Positions 51,492 through 60,225 of a DNA stretch of 64,000 nt are shown here, piece after piece. Made by a program: the position numbers and the translations under genes. This stretch comes from Butyricimonas sp. Marseille-P3923 (GTDB taxonomy: Bacteria; Bacteroidota; Bacteroidia; Bacteroidales; Marinifilaceae), in the NCBI RefSeq assembly GCF_900184685.1, contig NZ_FXXL01000003.1, positions 291,895 through 355,894 of the forward strand, written 5' to 3'. A model generated the notes under the pieces. That model did not search any database, had not been told where the DNA came from, and saw only the letters and a program-made list of their open reading frames with translations. Within the stretch, counting starts at the first letter, position 1; the number at the start of each line of letters is the position of its first letter.

Positions 51492-51620
51492 GTTTCTTGA
51501 TTTTGATTAAATACAAGGGGCGAAGGTATAATTATTTTCCAAAAAATCGGCATTTAGAATTGTATTTTATCTAACAGGAGGTTAAAAAAAAAGAAGACGG
51601 TACATTTCTTTCTTTTTTTG

Positions 51621-51650
51621 TTGGATTTAAGGATAAAATATGTAGTTTTG
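51621..51650 (+). promoter_or_regulatory. promoter for the kelch lipoprotein gene
   Basis: TTG at 51621-51623, 19-nt spacer, TAGTTTTG at 51643-51650; leader about 68 nt. Confidence 0.6.
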
Positions 51651-51723
51651 CCTATCGAAATAAAGAACGTTTGAAGCAGGACGTTTAACGGATAAAATAT
51701 AAATAAATCAAGTTGAAGAACGT

Positions 51724-52875
51724 ATGAGAAAATTTAGTTTATTAGTACTAGCCATTTTAGGGTTTGCTTTTGTCGCTTGTGATGATGATGATCATTTGGG
51801 AGACTGGGGAAAAGCTCCTGAATATAGTGGAAAAATGAGAAATCAGGCAGTGTCGTTTACTATAGGGGATAATGTTTATGTCGGGTTAGGATATGGTGTA
51901 GATCTCTCTGAATACACGGATTTCAAACGCTTCGATATGAAAAGCATGACTTGGTATGATGTTGAGGATACATTTAAGGATGCTGTAGATAGGGATGGGG
52001 AGAAAGCGAAAGGACGCCATGGTGCAATAGCTTTTACGGCAGAGGTGGATGGTAAAACCTATGCTTATGTTGGATTAGGATATATCACTTCGAGAACAAC
52101 TGGAAATGGAGAAAACACTGAAACTAGACCGAAAGAATATTTGAAGGATTTGTGGCGCTATGATGCAGAAACAAATTCGTGGAAACAAATGGCAGATTTT
52201 CCGGGAACAGCGCGTAGAGATGCTGTGGCTTTCTCGTTAGGGGGATATGGTTTCGTGGGAACAGGACGTGCTGATAATGCGGAAATGTTCAAGGATTTTT
52301 ATCGTTATGATCCCAAAACAGATACATGGTCTGGTGATTTAGGTTTCATTGGTGGTCAGAGATATGGAGCCACAGCATTCGTTGTTGATGGTGCAGCTTA
52401 TGTGTGCTTGGGATTGAGTGGCAGTACTCCAAGAACTGATGTTTCCAAATGTACTATTGATGCTAATGGAGAAGTAAAATGGGAAGCGATGCAGGCTTTG
52501 GCTGATAAACCGGGGGTAAAGCAAGATAAAGATTACGGGAGAATTCCGAGAGGGTATGCAGTTAGCTTTATTTCCAATAGAGGCAAAAATGGAGAGAACT
52601 ATGCTTATATCGCAACTGGTCAAGGTAATAACCCTCAGACTGTATGGAAATATAATCATAAAAAAGACCAATGGCATCAGATGGAAAATATCGTGGGTGG
52701 CTCGCTTGTCGGAGCTGTAAGTTTTGTTGTCGATGGTTACGGTTATTATACCACGGGTGGTGGTTCAATTGATCCGATTGCTAGTTCAAGTAATGCATCT
52801 TCTAATTTCTCTAATTCAACTTGGAGATTTATACCCGATGTGAAAGAAGATCGTGCAAATGACTATGATTACTAG
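51724..52875 (+). CDS. kelch-type beta-propeller lipoprotein
   Basis: A 383-residue lipoprotein (lipobox FVAC, Cys 19, then DDDDH). Repeated kelch blades are visible: NQAVSFTIGDNVYVGLGYG then WYDVED; YAYVGLGYITSRT; LWRYDAETNSWKQMADFPGT; DAVAFSLGGYGFVGTGR; FYRYDPKTDTWSGD; VWKYNHKKDQWHQMEN; GAVSFVVDGYGYYTTGG. That gives six to seven blades, a complete propeller. The acidic run after Cys is a surface-export-like signal of Bacteroidota lipoproteins. A ligand is unknown. It is divergent from the DUF4270 gene and ends at a clear terminator. Confidence 0.85.
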   Translation: MRKFSLLVLAILGFAFVACDDDDHLGDWGKAPEYSGKMRNQAVSFTIGDNVYVGLGYGVDLSEYTDFKRFDMKSMTWYDVEDTFKDAVDRDGEKAKGRHGAIAFTAEVDGKTYAYVGLGYITSRTTGNGENTETRPKEYLKDLWRYDAETNSWKQMADFPGTARRDAVAFSLGGYGFVGTGRADNAEMFKDFYRYDPKTDTWSGDLGFIGGQRYGATAFVVDGAAYVCLGLSGSTPRTDVSKCTIDANGEVKWEAMQALADKPGVKQDKDYGRIPRGYAVSFISNRGKNGENYAYIATGQGNNPQTVWKYNHKKDQWHQMENIVGGSLVGAVSFVVDGYGYYTTGGGSIDPIASSSNASSNFSNSTWRFIPDVKEDRANDYDY

Positions 52876-52896
52876 GAATTAGAATAATCTTAAATA

Positions 52897-52926
52897 AAGA
52901 GGGTGTGTAAAACACCCTCTTTTTTT
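52897..52926 (+). terminator. terminator after kelch lipoprotein gene
   Basis: AGAGGGTGT pairs with ACACCCTCT over GTAAA, followed by seven T. Confidence 0.85.
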
Positions 52927-53477
52927 ATCTGATTGTTTAAACTGAAATGCCAAAGTAGAACCATAGTATTACTAGAGTAATAATCTCTCCCGTTCGTTTG
53001 TGCCGGAGTGAGAACGGAAAAGGAGGATTATTAGGGATAATCTTCTCCGGTTTTACAGTGGATTCACTGTATATTCAGGGGTATTCTACCCTAATCCTAT
53101 CCTAATAATACCTCATGTCGCTTACTGGTTACTTTATTTACTGTTTCATCCCCCGTCGAGAAGGGTGGTGCGAGGGGAGTGCTAGCGGGTTGTAAGTGCC
53201 GAGAGGTATTATTGGGGTAGGAGTACTTTAGGTTATTGCCGGATAAACGGATGTGTCGTGTTTGAACAAAAATGCCGGAATAGAAAAGTAGAATGACTCA
53301 ACAGATAAGTTCTCCTGTTCATTTATTTCCCGTTTTTATTTCGTTGTTGCCTCAATGTTTACTGTCACAACATCGGGCAACAACGAAACAAGAACGAGAG
53401 AAGGACTCGTTCGGTTTATTTATCCATTTTTATTGGTGAGGTATCTATTAGATACATGTGCTAGTAAGAATTTTTAT
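52927..53477. other. gene-free region rich in inverted and direct repeats
   Basis: About 550 nt without a credible gene. Visible structure: an inverted repeat (52978-52995 with 53012-53033, arms TAATAATCTCTCCCGTTC and its imperfect partner); a hairpin ACAGTG-GATT-CACTGT (53055-53070); two 11-mers CTACCCTAATC and CTATCCTAATA (53086-53107); a distant inverted repeat CCTATCCTAATAATACCTC (53096-53114) with GAGGTATTATTGGGGTAGG (53203-53221); and a perfect 13-bp stem TTTCGTTGTTGCC/GGCAACAACGAAA (53339-53351, 53376-53388). Segments at 52935-52995 and 53270-53320 also look like diverged direct copies. Confidence 0.6.
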
Positions 53478-53485
53478 TATCTTTA
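53478..53485 (+). promoter_or_regulatory. -7-like element for TPR gene
   Basis: TATCTTTA, about 27 nt before the ATG at 53512. It lies downstream of the GTG at 53458, so it argues for the shorter gene. Confidence 0.45.
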
Positions 53486-53511
53486 TGCCCCAAATATTGA
53501 TATTATTCCGC

Positions 53512-55473
53512 ATGAAGAAGTTTAGTATTATTATATTTTTCTGTTTGGCGACCTTGGGTGTGTCGGCACAGTGGAACACGGCAAATATGTTGCGCGCGGG
53601 GAAGAGTGCGATTATGTTTGATGATTACGTGAGTGCGATAGAGAATTTCAACAATATCCTTCGGGTGAAGCCTCGTTTATCGGAACCGTATTTTTTCCGG
53701 GGATTGGCGAAGCTGAACTTGGACGATTTCGAGGGTGCGATACGGGATTACACGGAGGCGATAGAGTTGAACCCGAATTATTTCCATGCTTATATGTACC
53801 GGGGTATCGCTTACCACAACATGAAGCGGTACGAGGATGCCATGAATGATTACAACACGGCTATCTCGATTAACCCGGGAGAGGCATACGTTTATGCCAA
53901 CCGGGCGATAACGGAGGCGGATATGGGTGACTACAAGAGCGCAGAGAAAGATTATTCGAAGGCGTTGATTATAGACAAAGAGTTGTTGCCGGCTTACCTG
54001 AATCGCGCGATTATGCGGGAGAAGTTGGACGATTGGGAGGGAGCTATCGAGGATTGCAATATGGCGATCAAATTGAATATGTTCTCGGATGATGCTTACG
54101 GGTTGCGGGGCTACTTGCATTTTAAAGAGAAAAAGTATCATGATGCTATCGAGGATTATAATAAGGCGTTGAAGATTAACCCGCAGAACAAACGTATATT
54201 AATGAGCCGCGCCATCACGTGGTACGAGATGAAAAAATTCCCGGAGGCGATGGAAGATTATACTGCCGTGTTGAAGGTGGATAGCACTTATGCTTACGCT
54301 TATTACAACCGGGCATTGTTGAGAGCGGAGATCGGGGAGACGAATAAGGCTATTGATGATCTCGATCAAGTGTTGGAGATGAACCCGGATAATATATTGA
54401 TTTATTTTAACCGGGGATTGTTGAAAATGGAGATTCGGGATTATACCGGAGCTTACAATGACTTCTCTGAAAGTATCTCGCTGTATCCTGATTTCGTGAA
54501 AGCTTATCTGGCAAGAGCCGCGGTGAGCGGGGAGATGGACGATTTCGCTTCAGCCCGACAGGACAGGTATAAAGCGGAGGAGATCATGGATCGCTACAAG
54601 AGGATGCAAGAGGGGGATAAAAACGCGTTGGTTGATACGACGGAAAATTTCCGGCGGTTGATAGATATAAACTCCCGGGATGACCGGATGAAGGACGTGA
54701 TCAACGGGCGTATACAGGATAGAAACGTGATTATCGAGTTGCAGGATATGTTTGTCGTGCAATATTTGGCTTTAGATACCTTGCGCAAAGGGAAAGTGCA
54801 GTATTTCGACAAGCGGATTATGAAGTTTAACCAAGAGCATAATTATAACCCGGCGTTGACGATATCCAACAAACGTTTCGATTACCCGAGGGAATTCGAG
54901 GACGAGTATATTGAAACGCTATCTTCCAAGATTCGGAAGAACAGAAGTGACGTGGACGCGTTGCTGTTGAGAGGTTCGTTGTACTTGAATCGCGGGGATT
55001 ACACGAAGGCCATAGAGGATTTCAAGACGGTAGTGGAACGTGACCCGAAACATTTGTTCGCTTTAATGAATCTGGCTAGTGCACGGGCGAAAATGTACGA
55101 TTATATCGAGTCGATTGAAGAAAAGACTTCTCGTGTGGTGGGTGAGGAAGAGAAAGTGAAACGTGTGGTGGATTATTCTCTCGTGTTGGAAGGTAATAAC
55201 AAGTGTCTGGAGATTGATCCGGATTTCGCTTTTGCCATGTTCAATATTGCTAACGTGTATGCCAAGAGCGGGAAGATAAAAGAGGCTATCGATATGTACA
55301 CGAAAGTCTTGGAACTGGATAAAGATATTGCCGAAGCTTATTTTAACCGCGGGTTATTGCATATCTATCAAGGAGATAAAAGTGCTGCCAACGTGGATTT
55401 GAGTAAGGCGGGCGAACTTGGGCTGACGGATGCTTACAGTATTATCAAACGTTATTGTTCCGTGGAGGAGTAA
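53512..55473 (+). CDS. periplasmic TPR-repeat protein
   Basis: A 653-residue exported protein: MKKFSIIIFFCLATLGVSAQ is a clear signal peptide, which is why the ATG at 53512 is chosen over an in-frame GTG at 53458. Residues about 25-370 hold some ten TPR units with the PNYFHAYMYRGIAYHNMKRY type and repeated ALxINPxxxxAYxNRA pattern. A non-TPR stretch at about 375-480 follows (TTENFRRLIDINSRDDRMKD and KVQYFDKRIMKFNQEHNY). Two more TPR pairs finish the protein (ALLLRGSLYLNRGDYTKAIE; AEAYFNRGLLHIYQGDKSA). It is probably a scaffold for an envelope complex; partners are not evident from neighbours. Confidence 0.85.
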   Translation: MKKFSIIIFFCLATLGVSAQWNTANMLRAGKSAIMFDDYVSAIENFNNILRVKPRLSEPYFFRGLAKLNLDDFEGAIRDYTEAIELNPNYFHAYMYRGIAYHNMKRYEDAMNDYNTAISINPGEAYVYANRAITEADMGDYKSAEKDYSKALIIDKELLPAYLNRAIMREKLDDWEGAIEDCNMAIKLNMFSDDAYGLRGYLHFKEKKYHDAIEDYNKALKINPQNKRILMSRAITWYEMKKFPEAMEDYTAVLKVDSTYAYAYYNRALLRAEIGETNKAIDDLDQVLEMNPDNILIYFNRGLLKMEIRDYTGAYNDFSESISLYPDFVKAYLARAAVSGEMDDFASARQDRYKAEEIMDRYKRMQEGDKNALVDTTENFRRLIDINSRDDRMKDVINGRIQDRNVIIELQDMFVVQYLALDTLRKGKVQYFDKRIMKFNQEHNYNPALTISNKRFDYPREFEDEYIETLSSKIRKNRSDVDALLLRGSLYLNRGDYTKAIEDFKTVVERDPKHLFALMNLASARAKMYDYIESIEEKTSRVVGEEEKVKRVVDYSLVLEGNNKCLEIDPDFAFAMFNIANVYAKSGKIKEAIDMYTKVLELDKDIAEAYFNRGLLHIYQGDKSAANVDLSKAGELGLTDAYSIIKRYCSVEE

Positions 55474-55486
55474 TAACGTTTGATAA

Positions 55487-55528
55487 GTTGCAGGTTGAAT
55501 TTGCCTGCGGCAAGTTGCAGGTTACAGG
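55487..55528. repeat. family C repeat after TPR gene
   Basis: TGCAGGTTGAATTTGCCTGC and then AAGTTGCAGGTTACAGGTTA, the same unit as at 8083-8180. A short family A run (AATCTAAAATCGTAAATC) follows at 55557-55580. Confidence 0.7.
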
Positions 55529-55572
55529 TTATTTTTGTTAATCACCGAATCCTTCAATCTAAAATCGTAAAT

Positions 55573-56934
55573 CTAAAATCGTTTAATTCTCCACTCTTTC
55601 GGGTAATAGTTGTTCAGACGATTGCCGGCTTCTTTTACCCAGCCGAGGGCGATGCCTTGGTACATGATTAAAACCCACGCTCCTCTTGGGGCATCGAAAC
55701 GAATGTCTTCCTTGCGTAAGTATTGCAGGGCGGTGGGGAGGTCTATTTCTTGGCGGGTGATGTGCTGTTTCTGAAGATTGTGGAGCAAAGCCAACGAATG
55801 TGCCGGGCGTGTTGTGCCTTTGACGGATTCGCCTATCTCGCAACCTTTGTAGATAACGCCCGCTTTGGATTCCAGATATTGGATGAATTCCGCGTGACGG
55901 GTGGGGATGATGCCGAGCGTGCTTCCTGCCAGATAGGGCGTGTGGTTCGCGATATCCGGTAAAAGCGGCAAGATGTCGGTCGGGAGTTTGGGCGTCTGGT
56001 TTTGAGAACTCCGTTTTTCCTTTTTCAAGGTAAACGGTTGTCCGTCTTTTTTTCGGATAACACCCATGAATAAACCTTCTCCGGCAGATTTGTGGGGATA
56101 GAAATGATAGCCGTGAACGGATGTCGGGGTGGGGATTATTCCCGGGTAGTCGTGTTGGACTTCGACGGATTCGGCCTCGAAATTGTCGAGTACCCATGAA
56201 AGCATGTCTTCGTTTTCGCCGGGATTGTAGGTACAGGTGCTGTACACCAGATAACCTTCGGGTGCAAGGGCGTCCCATATGTCCGCTATAATCCGTTTTT
56301 GTCGTTCTTCACACAGGCGCAGGTTGTTTTCGCTCCATTCCTCGATGGCTTTTTCATCTTTCCTGAACATGCCTTCGCCGGAGCAGGGGGCGTCTACCAG
56401 AATGATGTCGAACGCTCCTTTCATCCCCGAGAAACGAGCGGGGTCACTGTTCGTGACCACGATATTATCGTGTCCCCATTTTATAATGTTTTCTTTTAAT
56501 ATGGAGGCTCTTGATTTGATTACCTCGTTGGAAACCAGCAGGGAGCCTGTCGGTAGATTGGCTGCCAACAGCGTTGATTTTCCCCCGGGAGCGGCACATA
56601 GGTCCAGTACCCGGAGGGGCTTGTCCACGGCGATTTGTCGAAACACGGACTGTAGAAACATGGAAGAGGCTTCCTGCACGTAATAGACACCGCCATGCAA
56701 ATAAGGATCAAGCGTGTAGACTGGACGTTCTCTCAAATAGTAGGCATCGGAACACCACGGTACTTGCCCGTCAATTAATTCGGGGAAAGGAAGGGGTGTT
56801 ACTGTCTTTGCAGGGTTTACCCGGATTGTTGCCGGGGAGGGGGAGCTTAACGCTTTAAAAAAAGCTTCCGACTCGTTCCCCATGATTCGGTTCATGCGCT
56901 CGATAAATGCTGGTGGTAATGAAATCATAAACAT
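55573..56934 (-). CDS. rRNA cytosine-C5 methyltransferase, RsmF-like
   Basis: A 453-residue NOL1/NOP2/Sun-family methylase. SAM-binding LRVLDLCAAPGGKSTLLAAN, the catalytic region DIILVDAPCSGEGMFRKDEK (PCSGEG) and STCTYNPGENEDMLSWVL with the second Cys are all present. The C-terminal 150 residues form a RsmF/PUA-like extension (KEKRSSQNQTPKLPTDILPL region). It most likely methylates a cytosine in 16S rRNA; tRNA cannot be excluded. A perfect minus-strand -7 box TAAATTTG is at 56950-56957. Confidence 0.9.
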   Translation of the reverse strand: MFMISLPPAFIERMNRIMGNESEAFFKALSSPSPATIRVNPAKTVTPLPFPELIDGQVPWCSDAYYLRERPVYTLDPYLHGGVYYVQEASSMFLQSVFRQIAVDKPLRVLDLCAAPGGKSTLLAANLPTGSLLVSNEVIKSRASILKENIIKWGHDNIVVTNSDPARFSGMKGAFDIILVDAPCSGEGMFRKDEKAIEEWSENNLRLCEERQKRIIADIWDALAPEGYLVYSTCTYNPGENEDMLSWVLDNFEAESVEVQHDYPGIIPTPTSVHGYHFYPHKSAGEGLFMGVIRKKDGQPFTLKKEKRSSQNQTPKLPTDILPLLPDIANHTPYLAGSTLGIIPTRHAEFIQYLESKAGVIYKGCEIGESVKGTTRPAHSLALLHNLQKQHITRQEIDLPTALQYLRKEDIRFDAPRGAWVLIMYQGIALGWVKEAGNRLNNYYPKEWRIKRF

Positions 56935-57110
56935 TTTGGATTATGGCGACAAATTTAATGATTTATTTGTTGATATGTTTTAACTTTGCCGGGAAGAGTT
57001 TAGTTATTGTAGATATAAAGATTTTATATACTTCGTTCGGGATAAGAAGAAGGGGAGAAGGAGGCGAGGAATGCGAGTAGGCTGAATTTGAAAATTAAAA
57101 TTAGAAGACA

Positions 57111-58121
57111 GTGGAGATTTACGAGAATTTTAATTTAAGGGAATATAATACATTTCATATAGACGCGAAGTGTAAGTATTTCGTGAGATGCGAGAAGGAA
57201 GAGGATTTGCTGGAGTTTGTCGGCTCTTACGAGTTGAAGCCCGAGGAAGTGTTGATTTTGGGAGGCGGGAGTAATTTTCTTTTCACGGAAGACTTTGATG
57301 GGGTTGTTTTTTACCCGATGATGCAGGGGTACGAGATTGTGGAGGAAAATGAACACGACGTTCTCGTGCGCGTGGGGAGTGGTGTCGTTTGGGACGATTT
57401 CGTGGCTTGGGCGGTAGAACACGGCTACGGGGGAATAGAGAATCTTTCCTTGATTCCCGGGCATGTCGGGGCTACTCCGGTACAGAATATCGGGGCTTAC
57501 GGGATGGAAGCGGGAGAGAGCATCGCAACGGTGGAGGCGGTGGATATCGTGAAGGCCGAGAAAGTGAAGTTCGACGCTGCCGAGTGTCGGTTCGGTTACC
57601 GGGATTCGATATTTAAACACGAGTGGAAGAACCGCCACGTGGTGACTTACGTGACATTTCGACTGACGAGGCAACCTGTTTTCCGGTTGCAGTATGGAAG
57701 TGTGCGGGATGAAGTAACCCGTGCGGGAGAAGTTACGTTAAAGGCAGTACGGGAGGCAATTATACGGATACGGGAGGCAAAGTTGCCTGATGTGAACGTG
57801 TTACCGAATGCCGGAAGTTTTTTTAAGAATCCGGTAGTTGAACGAAAAGCGGCAGATGCCCTGTTGGCGGAGAACCCGGGGATGCCGATTTATCCGGTGG
57901 ATGATGAGCATGTGAAATTAGCCGCGGGATGGTTGATAGAGATGTCCGGATGGAAGGGGAAAGGCATCGGGAATGCCGCCGTACATGACAGGCAGGCTCT
58001 TGTGCTAGTGAATAAAGGAGGGGCAAGTGGCATAGAAATTGCTCACTTGGCTAACGAAATAAAGAAATCCGTGTTTCTCAAATTCGGAGTTTGGTTGGAG
58101 CCGGAAGTCTATGTTATTTAG
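57111..58121 (+). CDS. murB: UDP-N-acetylmuramate dehydrogenase
   Basis: A 336-residue FAD enzyme reducing UDP-GlcNAc-enolpyruvate to UDP-MurNAc. It starts at a GTG (MEIYENFNLREYNTFHIDAK), which fits the family N-terminus; no ATG lies nearby in frame. Signatures: ILGGGSNFLFTEDFDGVVFY, SLIPGHVGATPVQNIGAYGM, CRFGYRDSIFK and LPNAGSFFKNPVVERK (catalytic Ser). The final residues give the E. coli-type (type I) MurB. A TAACTTTG -7 box at 56981-56988 implies a leader of about 120 nt. Confidence 0.94.
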   Translation: MEIYENFNLREYNTFHIDAKCKYFVRCEKEEDLLEFVGSYELKPEEVLILGGGSNFLFTEDFDGVVFYPMMQGYEIVEENEHDVLVRVGSGVVWDDFVAWAVEHGYGGIENLSLIPGHVGATPVQNIGAYGMEAGESIATVEAVDIVKAEKVKFDAAECRFGYRDSIFKHEWKNRHVVTYVTFRLTRQPVFRLQYGSVRDEVTRAGEVTLKAVREAIIRIREAKLPDVNVLPNAGSFFKNPVVERKAADALLAENPGMPIYPVDDEHVKLAAGWLIEMSGWKGKGIGNAAVHDRQALVLVNKGGASGIEIAHLANEIKKSVFLKFGVWLEPEVYVI

Positions 58122-58123
58122 TG

Positions 58124-58217
58124 ATTTATGATTTACGATTTTTGATTTGAAAAAAAATTAAATCAGAGAGCGTTAGCCTTGTGTGGCAGGAATCTAAAAT
58201 TTAAAATCTAAAATTAA
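58124..58217. repeat. family A palindromic repeat between murB and thioesterase
   Basis: TGATTTATGATTTACGATTT at the left and AATCTAAAATTTAAAATCTA at the right, around a centre with CAGAGAGCGTTAGCCTTGTG. Confidence 0.7.
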
Positions 58218-58218
58218 A

Positions 58219-58977
58219 ATGGTGAAGTATTCGGAAGAAATAAAGATTCGGGGGCATTACACGGATTTGCAAGGACGTTTGATCGTGAAGTCGCTTTGCG
58301 ATTTGTTTAATGATGTGGCGAACGGGCAGACTTTGTTATTGGGGTTTGATGTGCCCACGTTGAATACCCAAGGATTGACATGGATGCTGCATAAGTTGCA
58401 TATTATCGTGAACCGAATGCCGGAGCAGGAGGAAATCGTGACGTTGGAAACGTGGCCTTCCGGTATTGACCGTTTGTTTGCCCTTCGCGATTTCAGCATG
58501 TTCTCGGGAAAAGGAGATCTCTTGATTCGTGCGACTTCGGAATGGATGGTGATAGATATCAATCGTCGTCGTCCGGTACGATTGCCCGCGTGTGTCACCG
58601 AGAATGCCGCTTCCTGCGTGGATGTCGTTCGGGAAATTCCTTTTGAGTTGGATACTAAAAATATGCCGGAGGAATACGAAAATTCCCGTTGCTTCACGGC
58701 GACATACGATAATATTGATTTTAACAAACATGTGACACAAGCAACGTACGTGCGTTGGGTAACGAATTCGTTATCTTACGTGTTTTTGAAAGAGCATGGA
58801 TTAAGGGAGTTGGAGATTGTTTACGAGCACGAGGTGCTGCCGGATAGCAGAGTCAACGCGGAAAACCACGTGACTGAAGATGATGGAAAAGTGAAGGTTT
58901 ATCATCGGGTGAGAAATGAAGCAGGCGATAAGACTCATTGCTTTGCCGTTAGCACGTGGGAAAAAAATCTTGATTAA
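58219..58977 (+). CDS. acyl-ACP thioesterase
   Basis: A 252-residue double-hotdog enzyme that frees fatty acids from acyl carrier protein. The first hotdog has RGHYTDLQGRLIVKSLCDLF and LTWMLHKLHIIVNRMPEQEE; the second has the catalytic YDNIDFNKHVTQATYVRWV, with the Asn and His (NxH) of the FatA/FatB family. Length matches bacterial acyl-ACP thioesterases. It lies after murB on the same strand, separated by a repeat, and just before a tRNA gene. Confidence 0.9.
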   Translation: MVKYSEEIKIRGHYTDLQGRLIVKSLCDLFNDVANGQTLLLGFDVPTLNTQGLTWMLHKLHIIVNRMPEQEEIVTLETWPSGIDRLFALRDFSMFSGKGDLLIRATSEWMVIDINRRRPVRLPACVTENAASCVDVVREIPFELDTKNMPEEYENSRCFTATYDNIDFNKHVTQATYVRWVTNSLSYVFLKEHGLRELEIVYEHEVLPDSRVNAENHVTEDDGKVKVYHRVRNEAGDKTHCFAVSTWEKNLD

Positions 58978-59015
58978 AAAATTGCCGAGTTTTTTCTTTG
59001 TAAGGATAAAATGTG

Positions 59016-59023
59016 TATATTTG
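59016..59023 (+). promoter_or_regulatory. -7 element for tRNA-Leu
   Basis: TATATTTG, a perfect -7 box 18 nt before the tRNA; a TTTG is only 15 nt upstream, a short spacer. Confidence 0.55.
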
Positions 59024-59041
59024 CACCGTCAAAAGAAAAAT

Positions 59042-59128
59042 GCCCAGGTGGTGAAATTGGTATACACGCTACTTTGAGGTGGTAGTGGCCGTTCGGCTGT
59101 GCAAGTTCGAGTCTTGTTCTGGGCACCA
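59042..59128 (+). tRNA. tRNA-Leu (anticodon GAG)
   Basis: A class II tRNA with acceptor GCCCAGG pairing TCTGGGC (one G-U), anticodon stem CTACT/GGTAG with loop TTGAGGT (anticodon GAG at 59076-59078), a long variable arm as expected for Leu, T-loop GTTCGAGTC and an encoded CCA end. It reads CUC and CUU codons. Confidence 0.93.
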
Positions 59129-59130
59129 TG

Positions 59131-59169
59131 AAAGGAAACCGATACGGGAGTATCGGTTTCCTTTTTTTT
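59131..59169 (+). terminator. terminator after tRNA-Leu
   Basis: AAAGGAAACCGATAC pairs perfectly with GTATCGGTTTCCTTT over GGGA, followed by T. Confidence 0.9.
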
Positions 59170-59182
59170 AATATAAAGCGTT

Positions 59183-60205
59183 ATGAAAGAGCAGGTAATA
59201 GAACTATTCGAGCGTTACAAGGGAGGAACTGATTATCATGTGGAAGCGCTTCCGCTTTCAGGTTCCAGTAGAAAATACTATCGGATTCAAGATAGCGAGG
59301 GAAGTTACGTGGGGGTATATCACGAAAACTTGCGGGAGAATAAGTTGTTTATAGACTTCACGCGTCATTTTAAAACGAAAGATTTGCATGTCCCGGAAGT
59401 TTACCGGGTGTCGGATGACGGTAAGGTTTACTTGCAACAGGATTTGGGACGTGACATGTTACTGGATGTCGTGGAGCGGGAACGGGAAGGCGAGATGTTG
59501 AACGAACACGCGATGAACCTGTACCGGAAAGCGTTGGACGAGTTGTTGCGGTTTCAGCTGTTCGGACACGAGGGATTGGATTACACGGGTTGTTTGCCTC
59601 GCCCTGTTTTTGACGAACGTTGTATCCGTTGGGATTTGAATTACTTTAAATATTGTTTTTTGCGTTTGGCGGGAGTCGAGGCGGACGAGGATAAATTGGA
59701 AGATGATTTTGAACTTCTGACAAAAACATTATTGGTCGCAGACACTGGACACTTTATGTTTCGGGATTTTCAATCCAGAAATATCATGGTGCTTCGGGAT
59801 GAGGTGTATTTTATCGACTATCAAGGTGGTCGGCAAGGGGCGCTGCACTATGATGTTGCCTCGTTGCTTTATGATGCCGTGGTGAAAATGCCGGAAAGGC
59901 AGAAAGAAGAATTATTGGATTATTATATAGGGAATCTGGAGGTATTCGATAAAGATACAAGATTTCGTGATTTGTATTATCATTTCGTTTTAATTCGTTT
60001 GTTACAAGCGATGGGAGCGTTCGGTTTACGGGGATTACACGAGGAGAAGCAGCATTTCATCGATTCCATTGTTCCGGGATTGCAAGGAATTAGCCGTTTG
60101 TTCGAGAGTGGAAAGTTGGGTGAGGATTATCCCGAGATTCGGCGAGTTATAGGAATGGCTTTTGAAAAATACTTTGTACCTTCGCGTGTTGAAATAAATG
60201 AATAA
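59183..60205 (+). CDS. phosphotransferase (APH-like; AmgK-type sugar kinase)
   Basis: A 340-residue kinase-fold protein. The N-terminal lobe begins LPLSGSSRKYYRIQDSEGSY; the catalytic loop is HFMFRDFQSRNIMVLRDEVY (Asp base, Asn for Mg) and the metal-binding DFG equivalent is FIDYQGGRQGALHYDVASLLYD. This FRDFQSRN/FIDYQGGRxG pairing is that of the AmgK N-acetylmuramate/N-acetylglucosamine 1-kinases and their Bacteroidota relatives, and not aminoglycoside resistance enzymes. It is followed 20 bp later by pyrE; the pair with the SRPBCC gene forms one unit. The sugar substrate is inferred. Confidence 0.8.
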   Translation: MKEQVIELFERYKGGTDYHVEALPLSGSSRKYYRIQDSEGSYVGVYHENLRENKLFIDFTRHFKTKDLHVPEVYRVSDDGKVYLQQDLGRDMLLDVVEREREGEMLNEHAMNLYRKALDELLRFQLFGHEGLDYTGCLPRPVFDERCIRWDLNYFKYCFLRLAGVEADEDKLEDDFELLTKTLLVADTGHFMFRDFQSRNIMVLRDEVYFIDYQGGRQGALHYDVASLLYDAVVKMPERQKEELLDYYIGNLEVFDKDTRFRDLYYHFVLIRLLQAMGAFGLRGLHEEKQHFIDSIVPGLQGISRLFESGKLGEDYPEIRRVIGMAFEKYFVPSRVEINE

Positions 60206-60225
60206 CTATTAAATATAAAACAGAT

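Noticed and set aside
53458..53511. Longer TPR protein starting at GTG 53458
   Set aside because: The signal peptide starts at the ATG 53512 and the -7-like box lies between the two.
59183..60205. Aminoglycoside resistance gene
   Set aside because: The kinase loop FRDFQSRN with FIDYQGGR is that of AmgK-type sugar kinases, and the genomic context is housekeeping.
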